From Euglena gracilis (Eukaryota > Euglenida > Euglenophyceae > Euglenales), in NCBI GenBank assembly GCA_039621445.1, contig CP154956.1, positions 22,598,588 through 22,662,587 on the forward strand: a stretch of DNA of 64,000 bases. Direction: 5' to 3'. Under the pieces are notes generated by a model. It had not been told where the DNA came from and made no database searches. It saw nothing but the letters and a program-made list of their open reading frames with translations. Of the stretch, positions 1 to 10,545 are shown piece after piece; positions within the stretch are counted from its first letter, which is position 1, and each line of letters begins with the position of its first letter. The translations under genes and the position numbers were made by a program.

Positions 1-6
1 CTCGTG

Positions 7-270
7 NNNNNNNNNNNNNNNNNNNNNNNNNNNNNNNNNNNNNNNNNNNNNNNNNNNNNNNNNNNNNNNNNNNNNNNNNNNNNNNNNNNNNNNNNNNNNN
101 NNNNNNNNNNNNNNNNNNNNNNNNNNNNNNNNNNNNNNNNNNNNNNNNNNNNNNNNNNNNNNNNNNNNNNNNNNNNNNNNNNNNNNNNNNNNNNNNNNNN
201 NNNNNNNNNNNNNNNNNNNNNNNNNNNNNNNNNNNNNNNNNNNNNNNNNNNNNNNNNNNNNNNNNNNNNN
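7..270. other. assembly gap (run of N)
   Basis: 264 undetermined bases. Position 271 corresponds base for base to 40,966 of element 3, so the missing sequence to the left is probably the capsid part of gag of element 1. Only six called bases (1-6) lie to the left of the gap. Confidence 0.99.
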
Positions 271-1174
271 AGGGCATGAGATGACTCTTGCCCAACGTTG
301 GAATTATGTGTCAAAGCAACTCAAGCTCACACAAGTTTTTGGACAAATACAGTCCGCTTTCCAAACACATCCCACCGCGGGAATCCCTGCGGGTGCGGTT
401 AATGTGTTGCAAAAATCACCCATGTCACCGAGATCACCCACCACAGGACCGAAAACGCGGAATCAGCGTTCTTCGGACGAAGGCACGGATTAACTGTGCT
501 TTTTGTGCAACAAATCTGGTCACATGTCTCGGGAATGCCCGAATCCCGATGCGCGAAAGCGTATTGGAAGCCCAAGGGGTTCGACCTCCTCACGGGGATC
601 GGGTTCCTCGGCGTTTTCACGTCAATCGGGAGTTTCACAGTCTTCGGAGAACCGCTTTAGGCCAGTAGGCAAGTCATCGCGTGAGGTCGGGAAACCCGTC
701 TCGCGGCGGTCGGCCTGTGCCCGAAAACGGGATTTCAATCGCGATTCTTCACGATCTCGTCGCGAAGTGGATCATCCTCTTCACGGGAGTCAACGGGAAA
801 CCCGTACGACTCCGGTCATGGTCGACGGGAAACCCGTTCACACGATTTGACGGAACGGAACCCGTTCCCCGTTATGCGGAATCCCGCCACAAATCCCGTT
901 GTTCACTGTGGTGCGGTTCAAAGTCACCCAGCAAATGTCCCAGGCTCGTTCGGCCCGGCTACGGAAATAAGCCGCGCGATGACTGGACTCCTCCAACCGG
1001 CAAAAGGTCGGTTTCAAGATATTGTTTGGAGGAGGACACCCCGGCTTCGGGCAGGAGGGGAGGGGGATGAGACCTCGGGGAATTTAATGAGGCCCGAATG
1101 GCGGTGCGCTCATTGAATTCCATCTATTCCACCAAAAAGTCCGGTTGCCGGCTATGCGGCGGGACTTGGAGTAG
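271..1174 (+). pseudogene. gag: gag C-terminal fragment (nucleocapsid), frameshifted
   Basis: Corresponds to element 3 gag from about residue 940 of the 38,144 reading frame to its UAG. The first CCHC zinc knuckle (CX2CX4HX4C) can be read at about 500-545 in a shifted frame. The arginine/serine-rich stretch and the second knuckle region follow, but are interrupted by several small deletions (for example around 660-720 and 905-960). A premature TAA at about 491-493 ends the first frame. It ends at the TAG at 1,172-1,174 that is conserved in all copies. The indels concentrate beside the gap, so some may be base-calling errors. Confidence 0.8.
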
Positions 1175-1210
1175 GGGAGCCCGAGGTCCGAGGGCACGGA
1201 CCTCTGGGCT
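1172..1210 (+). promoter_or_regulatory. gag UAG stop plus downstream hairpin (readthrough signal), element 1
   Basis: TAG at 1,172-1,174, spacer GGG, then stem AGCCC-GAGGTCCG (1,178-1,190), loop AGGGCA, and return strand CGGACCTC-T-GGGCT (1,197-1,210, one bulged T). It is identical to the signals at 25,208 and 41,921, although the surrounding sequence of this copy is badly eroded. Confidence 0.7.
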
Positions 1211-1218
1211 GATGAAAG

Positions 1219-4200
1219 ATGGAGGTAAGACCTGATCAACCTACCCCCCTGCACGGTCACGGTACCCGGAATTATTTCGGGTCCCCTACCCCCCACTCCA
1301 CATTTCCGCTCGGAATGCTGAGCAAAGTAGGGAAAGGGTTCATGGAGAGCTGGCATGCAAACGTATTTCCGCCAGACCCTTCACTTTGCGTACCACCAAT
1401 GGAATTACTCGTCCAAGCGGCCCGCATTCAAAATTTCTCCACAAAGTCAAAATTCTCATTGACACTGGTTGTCGCATTGCATCTGGTTGGTTGGGATACC
1501 GACCCCGCTCTTGGTAAGCGCCAAGAACCGATCAAAATTACAACCGCGTAAACACCCCCATGTGTGGTGTGATTTGGATGTGTGTCGAGATGGGAATCAT
1601 TCGATCACTCACAACCCCCACATACAACATTTCACCAATATTTGGGTACGAGTCCGGAATTCACGGGTCTGACGTAATTTTGGGATACCCATTTTTACGC
1701 CAGTACCGATTGGTTGTGGATTGCCACTCCCACGGTTTGCGCACAGACCACTTTCATTGACACCAAACCACCATCACCGTTGTCATCCACTATGATGACC
1801 ACCGCTTTCCAACCGTTACCACAATGGCAACACCGTTACCACACCAACAACCGTTTTCCACACCCGGGGTACGGAGAAAAGCCTCCCCCCTGCCCAATGA
1901 CACACCAACATGCGTTCCACATGAGGCAGGGCAAGCGAGTAGCGGTATTCCAGCCGTATCACTGGGTTACAAGACGAAAGCCTAAAGGCCTGCAGTACGG
2001 ACGGTGTCGAGTGGTGGCCGAGCTACACTACCACTCCGTTTCCCACCAGTTGTGCCGAATCCAGGCACACCTGTACAAGACTCCCGGCTAATGCCATCGA
2101 CACCCACTTTCACGCACACCCGTCACACCATCACACTTCCTTCCAATGTGTGCACTGCAGGAGAATTTCCACCCAATCGGATTTCGATTGTGGATGTTTA
2201 GTTCAAAATCCGACACTAATCACAATTCCGAATACGGAATCCACACGCCATGATACACTTGGTTGTAGCCCGCAATGCGCGGAAATACACCGAGTACTCC
2301 AACAACGCGGATTAGCCTCGTTGTTCGGAAACGCGAAAAGCACGATTCCTAATTACAATCGCGATCACACTTGGTACGGATTTGATGCGGAATGGGGAAA
2401 CACCCAACCTGTCCAAACTCCCTTGGGATTACCTTGAGGTAGTGGAAGACAACCCGCATGTTTGTGGATCCATTCATTGTGTTTCTTCACTCCAACCCGA
2501 AAATCGGGTGCATGAATACGCGAAACGCGTATGGAATGCTTTCAATTTTGGTCAATATCGCATTTTGGAACGATGGTTTTCCAAAATCGCGACATTGGCT
2601 GATTCTTTTGATTTGGCATTGGAAAATGATGCATATTCATCAAATGCACATGCCCGTTTGCCACCTCATTGGTCACAAACACTCCAACGCATTTGATAAA
2701 TTTTGGGTGTGATACGGTGTTATGGATGCACCCTCCCCCAAAACTTATCGAATGTGCGGTTTGAGAAAATTCTGCGGGATGAAGCCCGTGGAGTTATTCT
2801 CATACCCATCATTCCGGAAGCGGAATGGTTCACCCAACTATCGTATGTATGTATTGGTGGGATTTACCCACTAATGTACCGATTTTTGAGGATTTTTGTG
2901 GTAAAATATTACCACCCTTGCAGAAATCATTTTTCGCGTATGTTTCTTCGATGCATTCGGTATGTTCGTATTTGCGGTGTCGAGGCAGCTCGGTAGTCCC
3001 AGGGATATCCTGGCGGTTTCCGCAGTCATCGAGAGTGCGGGTGAGCATCCTAAGTCAGCCGAATTCTGTTGGCGGATTATCCGCGAATTGAAGGGTGTGA
3101 TGGAAAAACTCCAGTATACGCGTGCGACATCGACCCCGCGATACGCGGTCCGTTCGGTGTTTTGTAAGATCGAGCTTAAGGATGGAGCCAAGCCAATGCA
3201 CCGGAAATTTTTCGTTGTTCGGGAGAACGCGAACAAGCTCTCAATGAAATGATTGAGAAGCTTATTCAGCGCAAGTGGATAGTACCCTCGAAAAGCGAGT
3301 GGACATCCAGGCATTTGTTGTTCCTCAGCCCCCAGTCCCCTCATGTCAGAAGACATGGAGTCTGGTGCGGCATTAACGTTACCTGAACTCCCAAACAAGG
3401 GATGATCCCTTCCCGCTCCCGCTGATCAAGGATTTGATCACCAAACAACCGGAAACCCGGTTCTGGTCAATTTTCGCATCTGGAGGACGGTTTTCACACC
3501 ATGCACTTACACCCCTGACTCCCAACCATACACGGCATTCGTGACATCCAAGGGTGTGTACCAATGGACGGGACTCCCCATGGGTGTTAAGAATGGCCCA
3601 GCCATGTTTCAACACATGATACAATGGGTTCTACGCGATTTACCGTTTGCCATTGTGTATATCGATGATGTGCTGGTGGGAACACCACCACCATCCGCAA
3701 AATCGAGCGAGGATATCCTTGTCGCACACTTCCACCATGTTTGCGCGGTATTAGCCGCTTTTCAAAAACATGTGCTTTTCACGAAAGGCGCGAAAATGCA
3801 TTTGTTTCAGATACTCATAAAATTTTGTGGTCACATCCTCAGCAATGGACAGCGGAAAGCCGCTCCGAGTAAACTCGAAGCCATTAAGAAATGGACCCCT
3901 GAGGTAATCAAAACGATTACTCACCTCAAAGGATTTTTGGGATTAGCCCAATACTACGCGATTTATATGAAGGATTTCGCGAAAATCGCGGTGCCCCTCA
4001 CCAAACAGCTCAAAAACCGGGCTGTTGACAACACCAAAGTCGATTGGGATGACAAAATGCGCGAGGCCCTTGAGAAAATCAAGCTTTTGCTTTTGGAGAA
4101 CGTTGTCCTCGAAATCGCGGACCCGTACAAACCATACGTGTTGGAAGTCGACAGCAGCGATTACGCTGTTGGCGGAGTTCTTAGCCAGCATGATGCGGCG

Positions 4201-5307
4201 AATGAGCTCCGACCTGTGGCTTTCTTCAGCAGAAAGTTACAGGGCGACGATGGAAAAGGTCAAGTCAAATGGAGTATACGCGAGAAGGAAACCTACGCAA
4301 TCGTGCTTATACTCCAGAAATTTCGAAGCTGGGTAGCCAGCAGCCTCGTCCAGATCCTCGTCAAGACCGACCATGAGAGTCTCCAACACTGGTACACCGA
4401 GGATTTGAACAAGGCCATGTCATCGGTCGGAAGGCGATGCAGATGGCATGAGTTCTTGAGTCAATTCAACCTTGTGGTTATTTATACCCCTGGTCACACA
4501 CAAAAAGTAGTGGATCCGCTCAGTCGGGCCCCTTGGTATTACCCTGGGAACCCGGATGAGGGAGACGCGACTTTTCATGGAAGTCAGGAAGCTGACGAAT
4601 ACGCACGTCGAAACGACGCTGCGGATAATCTTTTGGATTCTTTTCCCGTTTCACAACTATTCCTGGTCGCACCAGTGCGAGGAAGGCGCCGACGTGGAAG
4701 CAAGTCCGGGCCCCGGCGTATTACGCGCACGGAGTCCCCTTCCCCACTGTTCTTTCGCGAATGGGATTATAGTCGTGATCCAGTGTATGACACCATTGTC
4801 ACCAGACTTCGTAATGGCGAAGTGCTGGACAATTACACTCTTTCACCTTTACGGTTGGTTTTTCGCAATGAATCGGGTTACAAATATTGTATCCCCCAGG
4901 ACCTGGTTGATGATGTGATGTTTTTTTATCACAACCATGGGCACCCTGGGGCCCCCAAACTTCTTCGTTGGTGGCCGCAGGTATGTACAACCCTGAGCGA
5001 GAAAAGAGCTTTACTCCACGCTGTTTGCGAATAGCGCAACGGTGTCAAATTTGTCAAGCGGTAAAACCCCGCGGAGGTTACCCCCCCTGTACGATGGACT
5101 TTTTTCCCCGTACCCCCTGACATTTTTACATCCCTCTGCATGGATTTTCTGGAATTAGAACCGTGCAAAGGAACAGACGACAAAGTTTACGATTACGTTT
5201 TTGTTGTCGTCTGCAGGCTGAGTGGGTACATTGTAGCCATTCCATGCCAGAAGTCAGGGTTGACTGCCCAAAGTCTGGCAGCTATATTTTTGGAGTAATG
5301 CATTTGC
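1219..5307 (+). pseudogene. pol: pol, degenerate (protease, MT-like, RT, RNase H, integrase start)
   Basis: Homologous to element 3 pol from its first Met, but split over all three frames. Protease is around 1,450-1,740 with its DTG motif in a shifted frame. The domain preceding RT is at about 2,500-2,900. The longest open piece (3,541-5,034, 497 codons) begins inside RT and keeps YIDD (about 3,657-3,668), the RNase H region with a GHT motif, and the integrase HHCC start. Frameshifts around 4,970-5,110 and a TAA at about 5,297 (GAA in element 3) break the integrase. This copy cannot make a full Pol as written. Many of the lesions are single-base indels next to the gap, so some may be sequencing errors. 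Confidence 0.85.
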
Positions 5308-8300
5308 TTGATGGGTTTACCGAATAAAATCGTGAGTGATCAAGACCATTTGATTTCTTCAAGGTTTTTCACCACTTTGTGCGGTTTACTCGGAATCGAG
5401 CAACATTTTTCCATTATATACCGACCCAAAGGCAATGGTAGAGCCGAGGCAGCCGTGAAATCCGTCGTGAATATGCTTCGCCTTTCACTGGCTGACTCGC
5501 GCAGCAACTGGATATCAGTTCTACCATGGTCCTTGTTTTATATCAATACCCTACCAGGGTTGGTTTTACCTCACTCCCCCTATAAATTAGTTTTCGGACG
5601 GGACCCTCCGGCCATAGGGGATGTCCCTTCGGAGAGACCCGCCCGAACGAGTGTCAGTTGCGAGACCTGGTTTGCGGAAGTAGAAAATCTACGTTCTGCA
5701 GTCCAGAAACGCGTGACTGAGATTCATGCAGCAAAACGGAAATCGTTTTTGCAGAATTTCAAGTCACCTGTTTACAGTCCCGGTGGAGGACCGCCTTACC
5801 ACCCCACCACTCACCCTCAACCTGACCAGTATGCATACCGATACGGTACGCAGCCACCTGCACGGACTGCGGCTCAGGGAAACCCTGAAGCCAGCAGCAG
5901 TAGCAGGATGACCCAGATGCCCGCGGAAGCGCGGCCATCTCAGCCATCAGGCTCTCGTCGCCTCCCATCGTATGCAGGTGTGATGATCCACCGCACGGCG
6001 GAGACGATGAACCGGGTTATGCGTATGAGCGCAAACCCAGCACCAGACCAACTCACACAGGCATTGTGGGATGACCACTGCCGTAAAGTTTTGACCATCG
6101 CGAATACCCCTCCAGCCCTGTGGTGTATGTGCGCCCAGGCGACGATGACCGGTCTGGTGTATTACACCGACCCGGACGCGTCGGGATTCGCGGCAGACAT
6201 TACCATGCGTGACCTGGGCGTGGAAGTCCCGCCACAGGTCGCCAGGCAGGTACCACCTGTTGGCACTTACACTGCACATTTTCGTGCTCACTCCCCCGGA
6301 TTACCCGAGGAAGAGATGGTGGAAGCACCTGTCCGGAGTGAACACCCACGTGTAAAAGAAAGTATTTTTCGATCCCCTGAGCGCATGCCCCGGCGGGATT
6401 ATCCTGCACAGGAGCCTGTGTCTCAGTATACCGTCTCTGGGGATTACCCCCAGCAGGCGCCAATGCCACGGGATCAGTATGTATATCCACCTCAACCCCA
6501 CCCGTCTATACCTGACCCTATCCCACGACGTCCTGCGGCGGGAAATCCTCCCCCGACGTCTGACTCTGCCCGAAGCGCTCGTCCGCGGGAAGCCGCGGCA
6601 GCACCTCGTGCGGCACCAGTTCCCCCGGCACGGGATGAACCCGTTAACCCGTGGACTGGTCGGCCGTTCGAGACTGAGGAGGACCGTCAACAGTATGAAT
6701 ATGCTGTGACGATCCAACGACAAATCGCACGTCGCCCCCCTGTTTCCACTGGCCAGGGATACCCTGCCCGGGCGGAAATGACACGGGAAGAGCGCCAGCA
6801 GTATGATGCTGCTGTGTCGGCTCTCACAGGAGTCCCAGCTCCATCACGGTTAAGTCAACCAGCGCGACAGCGGGACGTGGCTGTGGCGGAAGCGCCACCA
6901 GCACGACCCACAAGCTCTGCCGCCGGCAAACGTGACCGCGGTCCGGAAAATCTGACGCCGCAGCCACAACGCCGCTCGCCGAGGTCGGAAAATCCGCCCG
7001 CGGCGATGCGCGTCGACGCTGAGGAGGAAGCTCCGCCAGCGCCCGACGTGACGGCAGAACGGGCACGTCGGGAAACCCGACCATCCCCAGTCGCACCGGT
7101 TTACTCGAATCGTGGTGATGCTGAGCAGGAATTTGCTCGAACACCAAGCACGGAATCCGTGACTTATCCTGTGTATACAGAAGAAGACCCAGAATACTGG
7201 GAATATTGGGACCCATATCGGGCGACGATAGAATGGCTGTCCAACACGAAGGGCAAGGGTGAAGGAAAAGGCAAGGGTAAGGGTAAAGGTAAAGGCCAGG
7301 AGAAAGGTGGGAAAGTCCCATCTGGGAAAGGCGGAAAACCCGCTGGACCACCTCCAGGCAAAGGCGGAAAATCTGCCGGACCCCCAGCAGGAAAAGGCGG
7401 AAAAGCCGCCGAACCTTCGAAAACGAAGGATTACGACGCTGACCAGCTGTTCGATTACTTGGATGAAATCTGGCCGAAAATCGACCAGGATCTCGAAAAG
7501 TACACGCGTGCTGGCAACGTGATCCACCGACCACCGGAAGCGGTGCTCGCAGTGGTGCAGGATCGTATGCACGATCACTGCAAACGATTCATCTACAGTA
7601 CCGAACTTCATGCGTTTGAGGGATACCCTCATTCGGATGAAATGGTCCTGGACCAGATGTCTGGTTTCTGGGAACTCTGGTTCTGGTTGGGATATCCCTG
7701 CCAGAACTTTGGCATTTTCACCGACCGAAACGGTCTGACATACATCGATTGTTTGAACACATGTGAAGACGATGAAACATTCGTAGCACAGTTGAAGGAA
7801 ATCTTCAACCACATGTATTCCGTCAGCGCACTGGGAATCCAGTGGAAATATTACCCCCTGCCGGAGAAACTCCAGGCGCAGGCTGCGGTAATGTTCACAA
7901 ACAACCTCCAAGTATTCTTGGACAGCATGTATGGCATGCTGTTCAAGGTACTGGACGTGGACCTCGCCTACCCTCAACGATACAAACTGGAATGCCGGTT
8001 TTGCAAGGAAGTCCACATTGTTGACTTCTGGGGTTTCGGGGAGCGCGGAAAACCGCCTCCGACTGCCGAGAATGCCGGCAGCCCACCGACCAGGAGATTC
8101 CTCCTGCATCAGTGCCGGAAACCCCAAATCGGAACGCAAGACCGGAAGGTGCTGAAACAGCAGAATATTTCTGCTCCAACAATACTGGCACAGGGCGTGG
8201 ATTACCTACGTCCTGGAAGTATATATATACTTCCTGGAACAGATGACCACCGATGTGGATATCCACAGGAAGTGGATACCTCGGGGATACACCGAGGTAG

Positions 8301-8316
8301 ATGCCAGACCGTATGA
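5308..8316 (+). pseudogene. in-frame fusion of integrase core to ORF3
   Basis: A single open frame of 1,002 codons. Residues 1 to about 159 are integrase: the second catalytic Asp in SDQD, then the catalytic Glu in GRAEAAVK, and the beginning of the C-terminal region. At about 5,785 the sequence jumps to what is 47,217 in element 3. The missing 624 bp (208 codons) held the GPY/F-like module, the chromodomain, the pol stop, the splice-acceptor-like tract and the ORF3 start. Residues 160 to about 950 are ORF3: Pro-rich region, KGKGKG tract at about 7,250-7,300, a globular acidic/aromatic domain (about 7,430-8,000), and a CX2C...HXC module. An 8-bp deletion at about 8,163 relative to element 3 then shifts the frame, and the last 50 residues are out of register. 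It is probably a deletion product rather than a working gene, although the frame is kept through the junction. Confidence 0.75.
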
Positions 8317-10545
8317 TCCAGACCGACGCAGGATAAACCTGCGGCCGGACTGGACGGGGGCAGAAATCGGCCTCCGGGAACACCTGCAGACCCAGTTCGG
8401 GGAAATCCTGGACTGGCAGGAGTTCGAAGTGTTCTTCGCTCCCCGCGAGCTGAGCCAACCCCGCTACGCAGTACCACTGCCAGCTTTCCTGGAAGAAACG
8501 GGAGAGTATGGTATGGGTGAGGCCCGTCGATCGCAGTGGGAAGACCTCTGCCTGATCAACGAGGATGAGCCTCAACCTCCACCCGGAAGCTGGGTGCGAG
8601 CGTCGTGGCCACCTCCATACCCCAACTCTGACAGGAGTGAAAGTATTAGCTTTTTCCGCCTGTCAAATGCCCAAGGGTGCTACAGAAGCAGGGAAGACCC
8701 GCGTTCTGCAGCCCAACTACACACAGAGGAGTCCCCTCTGGAAGCGGAGGAGACAGGAGAAGCGGTCCCAATGGCCGAGGATGAACCTCAGCCCGCGGAA
8801 CCCCCGGCACGGGAAACCCGTAGCCCGTCGGTCGTGATGCTGGACACTGTGGCGGAAACCGCCCAGCGCCCAGGATCACCGAGAGGTGAACTGACGCCTG
8901 TCCCACTGTCACCATCCTCGCTGGGTACGCCTGGCGGACCGACCCCTCCGCGGGAAAACCCGCCGGAGACGGTAACCCCTACGCCTGAGGTATTACGCCT
9001 CAAGCTTCCTGTCCCCGGGGAAATCCCGACGACAGAGGAGCCAGTGGAGGAGCCCACTTCAGGGGAAGGACCTGAACGGCCCCCCTCACTGGGCGGACGT
9101 GTACTCGGTGGTTTGCGATCACTGATCGCAGTTGTCACCCCACGTGGCACTGCGGCTAGTTCTTCCACTGCTGTGGCGGAAACGGCCCAGCCAGCGGACG
9201 AAACAACTGAAGCTGCAGCCATGGAGGAGGATGAACCTCCCCCAATGGCCGCGCCACCGCCGGTGTCGGAAACGACACGGACGGAGGGCGAACCAACGGC
9301 AATGTCCGTGGTGACAACGCTACCCGTGCCAGTGCAGGATGAACCTACATTAGCACCGGTAGCGGGATCAGAGGCACGGGATGAGCCCGTACCTCCACAC
9401 CGCGGTCACTGCACCGACGCGTGCGGGCACACGGACACCGGCACCTGAAAAACAGGCTGCACGGACATCCATGCCCCCACCACAGACTCCGCCAACGCGA
9501 AGTGCAGCGGCGACGCCCACACCATCTTCCACGGCTGCTCCTGGGAAACCCACGAGCGCAGCGAAAGAACGCGTAGGGCGACCCTCAGCTCGGGAAACCC
9601 CTGCTGAAGGTCAACGACGCTCGGTGTCGGGGAAAAGACCCCCGGCCCAGCCGTCACCACGCACCTGGTCAAGCAAGCGTGACGCCGAACGGCGACCCTC
9701 GGATGCTCCGGAAAGCGGAAGTCCGAAGGCCCCGGCCAAATCAAAACCGGTATCGCGCCTTGCAAACCCTCACCTAAGACAGGTGATCAGCCCCCACCGA
9801 AAGGCGGTGGTGGTGCTGGAGGCCAGGGTGCATCTTCTTCTCGAGGATCAGCTTCGGGAGGAGGATTCACACAGGTCACATCATCCGGCTATGGGAAAAC
9901 CTCACAGCCGAAACCACCTACGAAGGGGCAGGGAAAATCCCGCGCCTCTACGACTACGACACCTTCGGAAGGCGAAGTTGTCATCGACTGGAATGCGATG
10001 ACTCAGGATGATCCTGAGACTCATGACCTGAAAAACAGGTACATGATGATCGAACAAAAGCTGCGAACAGACCAATGCCTCAATCGGTGGATTGAACCAC
10101 TGTTCTGTCAAGGACGGAAATGGTCCTTTGACCAGAATGTCACCTGGAATTATTACAATTCCAGATCACCACGTGTTTTGGCCCAATACTTTGGCGAGGA
10201 ATTCCTCGTCGACAGAACATCGGAAAACCGATTTGTGTGGCTCTGCACTGTTTGCCACAGGATGTACAACAGTGCCCCTGACTTGGGATTACCCCTCGTC
10301 CATGTGTGCAACCCTGTGGAGCGGAAATCGTTCCACAAGGATATGTACATACCCAACTGTGCCGCCTTGGTATGCGCCAAGTGCGTGGACAGTTGGACCC
10401 ACAAGCACAATTTTAGCTACACGGACCGAGGTGGTACGAATGTACCAGTACTCTGCGTCAACTGCCTGCGAGGTACCTTCTGGCACACTGCGGAAGGCGC
10501 GGTTCGCACAATCGTGCCGAGTGCCGAGAAGCCACTGGAGGAATA
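8243..10545 (+). pseudogene. ORF3 continuation, three frames, ends at satellite
   Basis: Continuation of ORF3 after the 8-bp frameshift. Frame 8,243-9,448 carries an acidic/proline-rich stretch with many (E/D)DEP repeats. A 2-bp difference at about 9,407 moves the reading to 9,381-10,001, and a further shift near 9,770-9,790 brings the frame of 9,998-10,545. The last part holds the conserved Cys-rich domain: CX2C at about 10,244, LVHVC, then two further CX2C pairs up to about 10,465. The ORF runs into satellite at 10,546, and the open frame continues artificially to 10,660. The missing C-terminus can be judged from element 2 (32,580-33,278). Confidence 0.75.

Larger units (their letters stand above)
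271..10545 (+). mobile_element. element 1: partial Ty3/gypsy chromovirus, left end in gap, no LTR seen
   Basis: It aligns along its whole length with 40,966-51,964 of element 3: gag C-terminus, UAG and hairpin, pol, ORF3. It differs by a 624-bp deletion at about 5,785 that removes the pol C-terminus, chromodomain and intergenic region. The part 271 to about 5,300 is full of 1-10 base indels, while about 5,300-10,545 is nearly identical to element 3. The right edge (ORF3 to satellite) is the same junction as at 51,964/51,965. This shows that the two copies arose by duplication of a segment that already carried the junction, not by two insertions. Confidence 0.9.

Noticed and set aside
1084-1356. 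Minus-strand ORFs opposite gag, pol and ORF3 (for example 6,850-8,139 and 48,255-49,991)
   Set aside because: They are antisense shadows of the + strand coding regions: conserved domains read only on the + strand, and none of the minus frames shows a recognisable motif.
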